NCBI RefSeq assembly: GCF_008033445.1
Contig: NZ_VNKO01000005.1
Span: 62,001-126,000 of the forward strand
Direction: 5' to 3'
DNA from: Vulcaniibacterium gelatinicum
Lineage (GTDB): Bacteria > Pseudomonadota > Gammaproteobacteria > Xanthomonadales > Xanthomonadaceae
DNA: 64,000 bases
Below, piece by piece: positions 45,765-55,017 of this stretch; the first letter of the stretch is position 1, and every line of letters begins with the position of its first letter. The notes beneath the pieces are model-generated. The model saw nothing but the letters and a program-made list of their open reading frames with translations, was not told the origin of the DNA and ran no database searches. The position numbers and the translations under genes were made by a program.

Positions 45765-46151
45765 ATGACCCTGTCCGTCCGCGACCTCGTCGCCCAGGCC
45801 CGCAGCCGCATCAGCGAGGTGGATCCCGGGGCTTTCGTGGAGGCGGCACCCGGCGACGTGCTGATTGACGTGCGCGAGCCGGCCGAATACGCCGCCGGCC
45901 ACCTGCCGGGCGCGATCAACATTCCGCGTGGCGTGCTCGAGTTCGAGATCGAGGCCCATCCGGCCCTGGGTGGCGTGACCGATCCGGCCCTGGCCGACCG
46001 TACGCGTCCGATCACGCTCTACTGCCGCTCGGGCGGCCGCGCCGCACTGGCCGCGCAGAGCCTGCAGCAACTCGGCTTCACCCGGGTGCGCTCGCTCGCC
46101 GGTGGCATCATGGCGTGGACCGCCGCCGGCCTGCCCGTGATCGCCCGCTGA
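45765..46151 (+). CDS. rhodanese-domain sulfurtransferase
   Basis: A 128-residue single rhodanese domain. Active-site loop YCRSGGRAA with the persulfide-forming Cys87; DVREPAEYAAGHLPGAINIPRG is the family CH2A-type block. GAGGAG precedes the ATG. It lies 10 bases upstream of the ArsR-family gene and is co-transcribed. Expected to shuttle sulfane sulfur in the cytoplasm and so lower persulfide, the probable inducer. Confidence 0.94.
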   Translation: MTLSVRDLVAQARSRISEVDPGAFVEAAPGDVLIDVREPAEYAAGHLPGAINIPRGVLEFEIEAHPALGGVTDPALADRTRPITLYCRSGGRAALAAQSLQQLGFTRVRSLAGGIMAWTAAGLPVIAR

Positions 46152-46161
46152 TCCTGCCTCC

Positions 46162-46503
46162 ATGTCGCGCCGTTCCGTCCCCGCCCTCGACCCCGAACGC
46201 ATGCGGGCGCATGCGGGCGACGCCGCGCGCCTGCTGAAGGCGCTGGGCAACGACAAGCGGCTGATGATCCTGTGCCTGCTGGTCGAGGGCGAGCGCTCGG
46301 TCGGCGAACTCAACGCCGAGCTGGACCTGAGCCAGCCGGCGCTGTCGCAACACCTGGCGCTGCTGCGCGAGGACGGCCTGGTGCGCACCCGGCGCGAGGC
46401 GCAGACGATCTACTACTCCATCGCCGACGGCCCCGCGCAGCGCGTGCTGGAGACGCTGCACGCGATCTACTGCGGCCCGCGGTCGCGGTGCGGGCAGCGC
46501 TGA
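46162..46503 (+). CDS. ArsR-family regulator of the SqrR/BigR/YgaV persulfide-sensing type
   Basis: A 113-residue winged-helix repressor (LLKALGNDKRLMILCLL, recognition helix in LSQPALSQHLALLREDGLV). It lacks the ELCVCD metal site of ArsR/SmtB but has two cysteines, C38 and C104, 66 residues apart in the second and last helices. This is the spacing of the redox pair in SqrR (C41/C107) and BigR (C42/C108), which form a sulfur-bridged disulfide under persulfide. Inferred to repress its own rhodanese-arsR unit and the divergent RND unit through the dyad at 45731-45750. A third cysteine, C110, is near the C-terminus. Confidence 0.88.
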   Translation: MSRRSVPALDPERMRAHAGDAARLLKALGNDKRLMILCLLVEGERSVGELNAELDLSQPALSQHLALLREDGLVRTRREAQTIYYSIADGPAQRVLETLHAIYCGPRSRCGQR

Positions 46504-46519
46504 GGCGCGCGGCCGCGAC

Positions 46520-47875
46520 TCACGCCCCGGTCGCGTGCGAACGCCGCAGCAGGCTGAGCGCGAAGCCGGCCACGACCGCCGCCCCCAGCACCAGCACGCC
46601 CCAGAGCAGCCAGGTCTTCCAGTCGCGGCGCGGAACCAGCGCGGCCTCGCCGGCCAGCTCACGCGAAGACCCGAGATAGGCCGGCGCCGGCTGCCAGTCA
46701 CGGCCGCGCGCGCGCCGCACCGCCGCCACCAGCTGCTCCAGCGGCGCCTCCTCGCGCTGCGCCCGCGCGCTGCCGGCCACGAGCGTGTACGGCGGTTCGC
46801 CCTGGGCGACGAACACCACCACTTCCGGCCGGTATCCCAGCCGCAGCCGCGGCGTGCCGGGCACGGCGCCGTCGGCGTCCAGGCGCCAGTGCCGGTCGCG
46901 CACCACCGCATCGAGCATCCGCGCCTGCGAACGCGTGCCCGGCGCGATCCGGTAGGCCAGGCCGTCGGCGACGCGCGGGCGCCATTCGGCTTCCTCGTCG
47001 TCGCGGCTGGAAAGGCGCCAGCGCAACGCATGGTTGCCCGCCAGCGCGACCTCGGCGGCGCGCACCGGGAACGGCCCGCCGAGGTCGTAGTCGAAGGTCG
47101 GCGCCGTGCCTTCGGCCGCCGCGCGGGGCGCCAGTTCCCGCCATTGCAGCGGCGACGGCGCGACGGTGGACGCAAGCTCGGCCTCGACCGCGGTCACCTC
47201 GAACGCGGCCTCGGCGCGATCCGGAGTCAGGCGCAGGTAACGCGCGCGCTGGTAGTGCGGCATCAGGCCGAACAGCTCGATGCGCCGGTGCAGCAGGTGG
47301 CGGCCGTCGCGCCGCAGGTCCACCAGCCGGCCGCGCGTGGCGATCGCCTGCCAGTGGTCGAGGTCGTCGCTGGCCTCGACCCGGTAGCCGACGTCGAGCG
47401 CCTCGACCGCCGCCCAGTGCAGCACCAGCGCCACCACCGGTTCGCGCACGCGGCTGAGGTCCACCAGCAACGCGGTGCGCGGCGCCTCGGCCGAGGCGCC
47501 GCGGGTGCGGGCCTCGACCCGGCGCAGGCGGCCGTCGGCGTCGGCCTCGCTGACCAGTTCCCAGCCCTGCGCGCCGGCCGGCGCGCTCGCCGGCAGGGGG
47601 AAGAACGGCACGGCCAGCCGGCGGGTCGAACGCGCCAGCGGCTGTTCCGGCGCGAACACCGCGGTCGGCACCGGGGTGCCGCTGCGATCCAGCACCACCA
47701 GGTCGCGCAGCGCGGGCGACTGCAACTGCCGGTACACGCTGTCGTCCAGCGTCACCCGGTAGGCGCCGGCGTCGTCGCGGGCCAGGGTCAGCGGCCATTG
47801 CCGCGCGTAGTCCTCACGCGGGCCGGCCCACGCCAGCGCCGGCAGCAGCAGGCATCCGATCAGCACACGCGTCAT
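46520..47875 (-). CDS. DUF3999 membrane-anchored envelope protein, full length
   Basis: A 451-residue protein with a signal peptide (about 1-17), a long beta-rich periplasmic region and a C-terminal membrane helix (about 422-443). Blocks such as EDYARQWPLTLARDDAGAYR and PEVVVFVAQGEPPYTLVAG match DUF3999. Its ATG overlaps the DUF2339 stop by 4 bases, the usual DUF2339-DUF3999 pair. Function unknown. Converges on the arsR gene with a 16-base gap. A shortened paralogue is at 36942-37793. Confidence 0.88.
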   Translation of the reverse strand: MTRVLIGCLLLPALAWAGPREDYARQWPLTLARDDAGAYRVTLDDSVYRQLQSPALRDLVVLDRSGTPVPTAVFAPEQPLARSTRRLAVPFFPLPASAPAGAQGWELVSEADADGRLRRVEARTRGASAEAPRTALLVDLSRVREPVVALVLHWAAVEALDVGYRVEASDDLDHWQAIATRGRLVDLRRDGRHLLHRRIELFGLMPHYQRARYLRLTPDRAEAAFEVTAVEAELASTVAPSPLQWRELAPRAAAEGTAPTFDYDLGGPFPVRAAEVALAGNHALRWRLSSRDDEEAEWRPRVADGLAYRIAPGTRSQARMLDAVVRDRHWRLDADGAVPGTPRLRLGYRPEVVVFVAQGEPPYTLVAGSARAQREEAPLEQLVAAVRRARGRDWQPAPAYLGSSRELAGEAALVPRRDWKTWLLWGVLVLGAAVVAGFALSLLRRSHATGA

Positions 47876-50502
47876 GTCGCACTCTCCCGAGCGGCCGCGC
47901 GCGGCGGCACCGGCGCGAAATAGCCGACCGCCGTGCACAGCAAGCCATAGGCCAGGAACGAAACGATCCCGAGCAGGTTGCCCAGGTGCTGGCGGTCCAC
48001 CAGCACCAGCTTGGCCAGCACCACGCCCATCAGCAGCGCGCCGCCGAGCCACAGGCCGCGCTCGCCGCGGCGCGAACCGAGGATCCAGCCGGCCACGCCC
48101 AGCACGCTCCAGACCACGGTCAGCGCGGTCTGCACCACGCCGGTGGAGAACATCGCCGCATTCCACGGCACCTCCCCCCAGTGGTGCGCGGCGCGCAGCG
48201 TGGCCGCGGTGACGAACGCGAGCCCGGCCGCGGCCAGCCACGGCGCGCGTTGCGCGCGCAGCTCCGCGGACGCCTCGCTCGCCCACAGCGCCAGCATCGC
48301 CAGCAGCGCGCCCTGGGCGAGGTCGAGCGGGTTGAGCAGCGGCAGGTACGGCAGCGGGGCGCTGTCGCCGGGCTGGAACAGGGCCGCGAATGCGGCGAGC
48401 CCGAAGCCGAGGCCGAGCAGGCCGCGCACCATCTCGCGCCAGCCGGCGAAGCGCGCGCCGAACGGCACCGCAGCCACGTCCGGCTTCCATTGCACCAGCG
48501 CCGCCAGCGCCAGCCACGGCGCGGCGCCCGCGGCGAAACGCCAGCCCGAGCCCAGCGCCGCGGTCTCCGCCAGCGCCACCAGCGCGAGCGCGAACGCGAG
48601 TCCCCACGAGCCGAGCCAGCCCAGGTGCGCCAGCGGCCGCGCCGAGCCCTCGCGCTCGCGCAACACGGACAGCACGCGCAGGCCGGCCAGCGCGTAGGCC
48701 GCCCACGCCGCCGCCCCGTCGCCGGCGAACACCTGCGCATGCGCCTCGCGCTGCGCCCAGGCCAGCAGCAGCGGCGTGGCCAGCAGCGCCGCCGCGGTCG
48801 CGGCCAGGCCGCGTGCGCGCTCGCGGCGCAGCGCCTCGCCGGCCAGCCACGCGCTCAGCGCGAAGAAGCCGAGCACGGCATCGGCGCGCGCGTCGGCCTC
48901 GACGAAGCGTCCGATCTCGTGCAGGCCGTTGCCCAGCCACCACGCCAGGCCCCACAGGTAGTACAGCCCGGCGAGCGGCGCACGCTGCGCATGCCGGTAG
49001 GTCCAGGCGCTGGCCAGGCCGGCCAGCGCCAGCAGCAGCGCCGCCATGCAGGTTGCGTTGGCCACCGCGATGCGGTCGTCATTGCCGTCGGCGAGCGCGA
49101 ACACGAACGCCACCGCCGCCGCCAGTTGCAGCAGCGCGCCCGACACCTGCGGCAGGCGCCGCCCCTGGCGCACGCCCAGCCACACCAGGCCCGCGCCTTC
49201 CAGCGCGAACACCGCGCCGGTGGCCTGCGCCGACAGCGCCAGCGGCACCGCCAGGGTGGCGAAGCCGACCGCCAGCACCGCGTACGGCAACACGAACGGC
49301 GCCAGCCGTTCGCTGCGCCGCAGCCCGGCGCCGAGCAGCGCATACAGCGCGGCGAGCCCGAGCGCGTTGAACGCCAGCGCCATGCGCGCGCCCTCCAGCA
49401 GCCACGCCTGCAGCGTGAACGCCACCAGCGGCGTGCCGAACAGCAGGCAGCCGTCCACCAGGTCGCGCCGGCCCGGCGCGCGCCGCCGCGCGTACAGCAG
49501 CGGGATCAGCAGGTACAGGGCGAAGAACAGCAACAGGAACGGCTCGGTGCTGGCGTAGTGCTCGGGCCGGTAGCGCAGCACGCCCCACAGCGTGCCGATG
49601 GCGAAGGTGAAGCCGAAGCCGAGCACGTTGAGGATGCGCCAGGCGCGCGCCCAGGCGATGGCGAAGATGCCGAGGTTGAGCACCGCGTAGTAGCCGAACA
49701 GGGCGACGTGGTTGCCCTCGCCGGTGGACAGCCACAGCGGCGCGAGGAAACCCGCCAGCAGGCCGAGCACCGCCAGCGCCAGCGCGTTCTGCAGCACCGC
49801 CAGCACACCCAGCGCGGCCACCAGCACCACGCTGAGCGCGAACGCCGCGCCCGCGGGCAGCAACGGATGGAGCTTGAAGGCCGCGAACACGGTCAGCAGC
49901 AGCACGCCGACCGCACCGCCCTGCAACGAGAGCGCGAAGATGCGCCGCGCCTCGCGCTGGCGCCAACCGAACACCAGGCCCGCCAGCGCGGCCAGCGCCA
50001 CGCCGGCCAGGCGCAACTCGATCGGCAAGCGCAGCCAGCCCTGGTCGCTGGCGTACTTCAGCAACGCGGCCACGCCGGCGAACAGCACCAGCATGCCGAC
50101 CTTCACCGGCACGTTGCCTTCGGTCAGCCAACGGCGCGCGGCGCGCAGCGCCAGGGTCAGCGGACCGGGGCGCGCGGGCACGCGCGGCGCGGCGGCCTGC
50201 GCGGGCGGCACGTCCGGGACGGGTGGTGCGGCCTGGACCGGAGGCGCAGGTGGCGGTGGCGCCGCGACCGGCGCCGGCGGCGGCGCGGCTTCGGGCATCG
50301 GCCGCGACGGCGCGGCGACCGGCGGGCGCATGCGCTCGCCCAGCGTCGGCTCCACCGCCACCATCCGCGCATCCAGCGCGGACACCCGTTCCTCCAGCGC
50401 GGCGACCCGTTCGCGCAGGCGCGCGAGCATCACCAGCGCCACCACCAGCAGCACCGGCAGTGCCAGCACCGCCAGTACGAGCATCAGCAACAGGCCTTCC
50501 AT
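47872..50502 (-). CDS. DUF2339 polytopic membrane protein
   Basis: An 876-residue protein: N-terminal membrane helix (about 3-25), a coiled coil (about 26-55, ARLRERVAALEERVSALDAR), a Pro/Ala-rich linker (about 65-115), then more than 20 hydrophobic segments to the end (YLAPVPPRAAA tail). This is the DUF2339 layout. GGAGGAG upstream fixes ATG 50502; an in-frame extension to 50607 is not hydrophobic and is rejected. Translationally coupled to DUF3999. Function unknown, possibly envelope polymer or lipid handling. Confidence 0.88.
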   Translation of the reverse strand: MEGLLLMLVLAVLALPVLLVVALVMLARLRERVAALEERVSALDARMVAVEPTLGERMRPPVAAPSRPMPEAAPPPAPVAAPPPPAPPVQAAPPVPDVPPAQAAAPRVPARPGPLTLALRAARRWLTEGNVPVKVGMLVLFAGVAALLKYASDQGWLRLPIELRLAGVALAALAGLVFGWRQREARRIFALSLQGGAVGVLLLTVFAAFKLHPLLPAGAAFALSVVLVAALGVLAVLQNALALAVLGLLAGFLAPLWLSTGEGNHVALFGYYAVLNLGIFAIAWARAWRILNVLGFGFTFAIGTLWGVLRYRPEHYASTEPFLLLFFALYLLIPLLYARRRAPGRRDLVDGCLLFGTPLVAFTLQAWLLEGARMALAFNALGLAALYALLGAGLRRSERLAPFVLPYAVLAVGFATLAVPLALSAQATGAVFALEGAGLVWLGVRQGRRLPQVSGALLQLAAAVAFVFALADGNDDRIAVANATCMAALLLALAGLASAWTYRHAQRAPLAGLYYLWGLAWWLGNGLHEIGRFVEADARADAVLGFFALSAWLAGEALRRERARGLAATAAALLATPLLLAWAQREAHAQVFAGDGAAAWAAYALAGLRVLSVLREREGSARPLAHLGWLGSWGLAFALALVALAETAALGSGWRFAAGAAPWLALAALVQWKPDVAAVPFGARFAGWREMVRGLLGLGFGLAAFAALFQPGDSAPLPYLPLLNPLDLAQGALLAMLALWASEASAELRAQRAPWLAAAGLAFVTAATLRAAHHWGEVPWNAAMFSTGVVQTALTVVWSVLGVAGWILGSRRGERGLWLGGALLMGVVLAKLVLVDRQHLGNLLGIVSFLAYGLLCTAVGYFAPVPPRAAARESAT

Positions 50503-50676
50503 TCCCGTCTCCTCCCCCGGCTCGCCCCACACTAGCATTCCCCGGCGGCGCGTCGGCCGCGGACGGATCCCCCGGACCCGCCGTCCATCGCTCGGCTGCG
50601 CGCGCACGTGGCCTGTCCGGCGCCGGTGGCATCATGGGCCGTTCCGGTCCCCGCCTTCCCGCGCACGAGCCCGCCG

Positions 50677-51558
50677 ATGCAAGCGCCCCGCATCCAGCCC
50701 TTCTTCCACGCCGACACCGGTACCTGGAGCTACGTGGTCAGCAGCGGCCAGGACGCGGTGGTGATCGATCCGGTGCTCGACTACGACCCCAGGTCCGGCC
50801 GCATCGCCACCGACAGCGCACGCGCCCTGCTGGCCTACGTCGAGGCGGAACGCCTGCGCGTGCACCGCATCCTCGAAACCCACGCCCACGCCGACCATCT
50901 CAGCGCCGCCGCATTCCTGCGCGCGCGCACCGCAGGCGCGGTCGCGATCGGCGCCGGCATCCGCGCGGTGCAGGCGCATTTCGCCGCGGCGTTCGGGCTG
51001 GCCGCGGACGATCCCGCGCTGGCCGCCGCGTTCGACGCCACCCTCGCCGACGGCGAGGTGATCGAGGCCGGCACGCTGTGGATCGAGGTGATGACCACGC
51101 CGGGCCACACGCCCGACAGCCTGAGCTATCGCATCGGCGACCACGTGTTCGTCGGCGACACCCTGTTCGCGCCGGACGTGGGCGCGGCGCGCTGCGATTT
51201 CCCGGGCGGCGACGCGCAGGCGCTGTACGCCTCGGTGCAGCGCCTGTACGCGCTGCCGGAACACGTCCTGCTGTGGCTGTGCCACGACTACCCGCCGGCG
51301 GGGCGGGAACCGCGCGCCAGCGTCAGCGTCGGCGAGAGCCGGCGCGAGAACCGCATGCTGCGCGCCGACACCCCGCTCGAGGCATTCGTCGCCGCGCGCC
51401 GCGCCCGCGACGCCACCCTGCCCGCGCCGACCCTGCTCTTCCCTTCCCTGCAGGTGAACATCCGCGGCGGCCGCCTGCCCCCGCCGGAGGCCAACGGCCG
51501 CCGCTACCTGCGCACGCCGCTGCGGATCGAGCCGCCGGCGGACGGGCTGCTGTCGTAG
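50677..51558 (+). CDS. MBL-fold persulfide dioxygenase-like hydrolase (ETHE1/Blh type)
   Basis: A 293-residue metallo-beta-lactamase-fold protein. The motif THAHADHLSAAAFLR (H69-x-H71-x-D73-H74), TPGHTPDSLSY, FVGDTLFAPD and WLCHDY give the metal ligands of the ETHE1/Blh group, which oxidise glutathione persulfide with a mononuclear iron. The ADHLSAA context and length also fit plain MBL hydrolases of this group. In BigR operons of other bacteria such an enzyme is encoded with the repressor; here it lies about 4.2 kb from the arsR gene, separated by DUF2339-DUF3999. No clear promoter or Shine-Dalgarno. Confidence 0.85.
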   Translation: MQAPRIQPFFHADTGTWSYVVSSGQDAVVIDPVLDYDPRSGRIATDSARALLAYVEAERLRVHRILETHAHADHLSAAAFLRARTAGAVAIGAGIRAVQAHFAAAFGLAADDPALAAAFDATLADGEVIEAGTLWIEVMTTPGHTPDSLSYRIGDHVFVGDTLFAPDVGAARCDFPGGDAQALYASVQRLYALPEHVLLWLCHDYPPAGREPRASVSVGESRRENRMLRADTPLEAFVAARRARDATLPAPTLLFPSLQVNIRGGRLPPPEANGRRYLRTPLRIEPPADGLLS

Positions 51559-51582
51559 GCTCGTCCGCGCGCCGGCGCCGGC

Positions 51583-53577
51583 TCAGCCCAGCGCCCTGGC
51601 CGCCTCGACCACCTTCTCCACGGTGAAGCCGAAATGGCGGAACAGCTGCTCGCCCGGGCCGCTGGCGCCAAAGCGGTCCAGGCCGATCACCGCGCCGTCC
51701 AGGCCCACGTACTTGCGCCAGAAGTCGGACACGCCGGCCTCGATCGCGATCCGCCTGCGGCAGGCGGCGGGCAGCACCGCCTCGCGCCAGGCGGCGTCCT
51801 GGCGGTCGAACACGTCGGTGCAGGGCATGGAGACCACGCGCACGCCGTCGCCGAGCTCGGCCGCGGCCTGCATCGCCAGCGCCACTTCGGAGCCGGTAGC
51901 GATCAGGATCAGGTCCGGCGCGCCGACGCTGTCGCGCAGCACGTAGCCGCCGCGGGCGATCGCCTGCACCTGCTCCGGCATGCGCGCCTGGTGCGGCAGG
52001 TTCTGGCGCGAGAACACCAGGCAGGTGGGTCCGTCGCGGCGCTCCAGCGCGCATTTCCACGCCACCGCCGACTCGACCGCATCGCACGGGCGCCAGACGT
52101 CGTTGTTCGGGATGTAGCGCAGCGAGGCCAGGTGCTCCACCGGCTGGTGGGTGGGGCCGTCCTCGCCCAGGCCGATCGAGTCGTGGGTGTAGACGTGGAT
52201 CGCGTGCGTGCCCATCAGCGCGCCCATCCGCACCGCGTTGCGGGCGTAGTCGCTGAACACCAGGAAGGTGGCGTCGTAGGGGATGAAGCACTCGTGCAGG
52301 CCGAGGCCGTTGCTGATCGCGGTCATCGCGAACTCGCGCACACCGTAGTAGATGTAGTTGGCGTCGGGCGAATCGGCGGTCACCGGCACGCTGCCCTTCC
52401 ACAGGGTCAGGTTGGAATGGGCCAGGTCGGCCGAGCCGCCGATCAGCTCCGGCAGGTGCGGCGCGTAGGCCTCGATCGCCATCTGCGAGGCCTTGCGCGA
52501 GGCCACCACCGGGCCTTCGGCCTGCAGCCTGGCGATGTACGCGTCGGCGGCCGCGGCGAAACCCGCCGGCAGCTCGCCGCGCATGCGCCGGCCGAGCTCG
52601 GCGGCGAGTTCGGGGTACTGCGCGGCGTAGGCCTCGAACAGCCGGTTCCAGGCGGCCTCGCGCGCGGCGCCGGCCTCGGTGGCGCGCCAGCGCGCGTAGA
52701 TCTCCTGCGGGATCTCGAACGGGCCGTAGGGCCAGCCCAGCGCGGCGCGGGTGGCGGCAACCTCGTCCTTGCCCAACGGCGCGCCGTGGGCGGACTCCTT
52801 GCCGGCCTTGTTCGGCGAGCCGTAACCGATGGTGGTGCGGCAGCAGATCAGGGTGGGCTTGTCGGTGGACTTCAGCGCGGTCTCGATCGCGGTGCGGATC
52901 TCGTCCGCGTCGTGGCCGTCCACGTTGCGGATCACGTGCCAGCCGTAGGCAGCGAAGCGGGCCGGGGTGTCGTCGGTGAACCAGCCCGCGGTGTCGCCGT
53001 CGATGCTGATCCGGTTGTCGTCCCAGAACGCGATCAGCTTGTTCAGCCCCCAGGTGCCGGCGAGCGAGGCAGCCTCGTGCGAGATGCCTTCCATCAGGCA
53101 GCCGTCGCCGACGAACACCCAGGTGTGGTGATCCACGATCTCGAACCCGGGGCGGTTGAAGCGCCGCGCCAGCAGCTTCTCCGCCAGCGCCATGCCGACC
53201 GCGTTGGCGAAGCCCTGGCCGAGCGGGCCGGTGGTGGTCTCCACGCCCGGAGTCATGAACTGCTCGGGGTGGCCCGGGGTCTTCGACTCCAGCTGGCGGA
53301 AGGCCTTGAGGTCGTCGAGGCTCAGGTCGTAGCCGGTGAGGTGCAGCAGCGCGTACTGCAGCATCGAGCCGTGGCCGTTGCTGAGCAGGAAGCGGTCGCG
53401 GTTGAACCAGTCCGGGTTGTTCGGGTTGTGCCGGAGGAAGTCGTTCCAGAGCACCTCGGCGATGTCGGCCATGCCCATCGGCATGCCCGGGTGGCCGGAG
53501 TTGGCGGCCTGGACCGCATCGATGGCGAGGAAACGGATGGCGTTGGCGAGGTCGCGGCGGGTCGGCGTCGTCGGCAT
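51583..53577 (-). CDS. tkt: transketolase
   Basis: A 664-residue thiamine-diphosphate enzyme exchanging two-carbon units among sugar phosphates in the pentose phosphate pathway. N-terminal [33 protein letters not shown], ThDP site [22 protein letters not shown], and pyrimidine-domain [19 protein letters not shown] are diagnostic; length matches the family. Same strand as gap-pgk-pyk-fba but 13 kb upstream of gap, with unrelated modules between. Confidence 0.97.
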   Translation of the reverse strand: MPTTPTRRDLANAIRFLAIDAVQAANSGHPGMPMGMADIAEVLWNDFLRHNPNNPDWFNRDRFLLSNGHGSMLQYALLHLTGYDLSLDDLKAFRQLESKTPGHPEQFMTPGVETTTGPLGQGFANAVGMALAEKLLARRFNRPGFEIVDHHTWVFVGDGCLMEGISHEAASLAGTWGLNKLIAFWDDNRISIDGDTAGWFTDDTPARFAAYGWHVIRNVDGHDADEIRTAIETALKSTDKPTLICCRTTIGYGSPNKAGKESAHGAPLGKDEVAATRAALGWPYGPFEIPQEIYARWRATEAGAAREAAWNRLFEAYAAQYPELAAELGRRMRGELPAGFAAAADAYIARLQAEGPVVASRKASQMAIEAYAPHLPELIGGSADLAHSNLTLWKGSVPVTADSPDANYIYYGVREFAMTAISNGLGLHECFIPYDATFLVFSDYARNAVRMGALMGTHAIHVYTHDSIGLGEDGPTHQPVEHLASLRYIPNNDVWRPCDAVESAVAWKCALERRDGPTCLVFSRQNLPHQARMPEQVQAIARGGYVLRDSVGAPDLILIATGSEVALAMQAAAELGDGVRVVSMPCTDVFDRQDAAWREAVLPAACRRRIAIEAGVSDFWRKYVGLDGAVIGLDRFGASGPGEQLFRHFGFTVEKVVEAARALG

Positions 53578-53651
53578 GGCGGGCGTCGGGCAAGGGGGGT
53601 TCCGCCAGAACCGGCGGGGGTGCCATTGTCGCCGATCGCGCCCCCCTGCGC

Positions 53652-53673
53652 GTAGGGCGGGCCGCGGCCCGCC
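53652..53673. repeat. GTAGGGCGGGCC palindromic repeat, copy 2
   Basis: GTAGGGCGGGCC-GC-GGCCCGCC, 15 bases beyond the stop of the dicarboxylate symporter gene; same 8-base-pair palindrome and GTA flank as at 32304-32325. Probably a dispersed intergenic repeat that doubles as a 3' hairpin. Confidence 0.6.
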
Positions 53674-53687
53674 GCCTGGAGATCAGC

Positions 53688-54968
53688 TCATTTCTCGCCG
53701 CGCGCCACCACCGTCGCCGCCACCAGGTCGCCGGTGACGTTGAGGGTGGTGCGGCACATGTCGAGGAAGCGGTCCACGCCCAGGATCAGGCCGATGCCCT
53801 CCGGCGGCACCCCGACCATGGCGCAGATCAGCGCCACCACCGGCAGCGAGCCGGCCGGCACGCCGGCGGTGCCGATCCCGCCGAGGATGGCCACGAACAG
53901 CACCGTCAACTGCTGGGCCAGGGTCAGCTCGACGCCGAAGAACTGGGCCAGGAACAGCACCGTCACGCCCTCGAACAGGGCGGTGCCGTTCTGGTTCGCG
54001 GTCGCACCCACGGTCAGGACGAAGCGCGAGACCCGCCGCGGCAGGCCCAGCTTCTCCTCGGCCACGCGCAGCGCGGTGGGCAGGGTGGCGTTGCTGGAGG
54101 CGGTGGAGAAGGCCAGCAGCATCGCCTCCTCCGCGCCGCGGAAGAAGCGCAGCGGCGAATAGCCACCGAGGAAACGCAGCGCCAGCGGATAGACCACGAA
54201 CATGTGCAGCGACAGCGCCAGCACCACCACGCCGACGTAGGCGCCGAGCTTGAGCATCAGGTCCCAGCCGAACAGCGCGGCCAGGTTGAACATCATGCAG
54301 AACACCGCGTACGGCGCGAGCCGGATCACCAGCCCGATCAGGGTCATCGAGACCTCGAACAGGCCCTCGATCCCGCGCTTGAGGGTCTGCGCCGCCTCGC
54401 CGCGGGTCAGCACCAGGCCCACGCCGAGCATCAGGGCGAAGAACATCACTGCCAGGATGGTGCTCTCGGCCGCGGCCTTGACCACGTTGTCGGGGACGAT
54501 GCCGAGCAGCATGTCCAGCCCCTTGGGCTGGGTCGCGGTGCCGCTGACGATGGCCTGGGCGCGTTCGCTGCCCTCGCCGAGCAGTTGCTGCGCCAGCGCC
54601 GGATCCACGCCCGCGCCGGGGCGGAAGAAGTTGACCAGCGCCAGGCCGATGCCGACCGCGATCGCGGACACGATCACGGTGTAGGCCAGCGTGCGCCAGC
54701 CGATGCGGCCGAGCGCGCGCACGTCGCCCATCTCCGCCACCCCGACCACCAGCGCCGAGAACAGCAGCGGGATCACCAGCATGAAGATCAGGCGCAGGAA
54801 CAAGGTGGCGGCCGGCTGCGTGACCCAGGTGGTCAGCCACTTCACCCAGCCCGCGTCGGCGCCCGCGGCGTAGTACGCGACCAGACCCAGCAGCAGGCCC
54901 GCGACGAAGCCGATCGCCATCTTCCAGTGCAACGGCCAGCGGCCCGGCTGCGCCTGCGTCTCGCTCAT
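53688..54968 (-). CDS. dicarboxylate/amino acid:cation symporter (DAACS family)
   Basis: A 426-residue inner-membrane protein with about eight membrane segments and two re-entrant loops. The Ser-rich hairpin STASSNATLPTALRV and the NQNGTALFEG motif (NMDGT in many homologues) mark the sodium/proton-glutamate/dicarboxylate symporter fold. The ATG at 54968 is chosen because the further in-frame extension is basic and non-homologous. Substrate is probably C4-dicarboxylate or glutamate/aspartate. Confidence 0.93.
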   Translation of the reverse strand: MSETQAQPGRWPLHWKMAIGFVAGLLLGLVAYYAAGADAGWVKWLTTWVTQPAATLFLRLIFMLVIPLLFSALVVGVAEMGDVRALGRIGWRTLAYTVIVSAIAVGIGLALVNFFRPGAGVDPALAQQLLGEGSERAQAIVSGTATQPKGLDMLLGIVPDNVVKAAAESTILAVMFFALMLGVGLVLTRGEAAQTLKRGIEGLFEVSMTLIGLVIRLAPYAVFCMMFNLAALFGWDLMLKLGAYVGVVVLALSLHMFVVYPLALRFLGGYSPLRFFRGAEEAMLLAFSTASSNATLPTALRVAEEKLGLPRRVSRFVLTVGATANQNGTALFEGVTVLFLAQFFGVELTLAQQLTVLFVAILGGIGTAGVPAGSLPVVALICAMVGVPPEGIGLILGVDRFLDMCRTTLNVTGDLVAATVVARGEK

Positions 54969-55017
54969 CGCCCGCTCCCCTGCGTGGTGGCGGGGCAGCT
55001 TAGCAAAGCCGCCCCGC

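Noticed and set aside
46162-46503. Arsenic- or zinc-responsive ArsR
   Set aside because: No ELCVCD-type metal motif and no arsenical or metal transporter genes nearby; the two-cysteine spacing fits persulfide sensors better.
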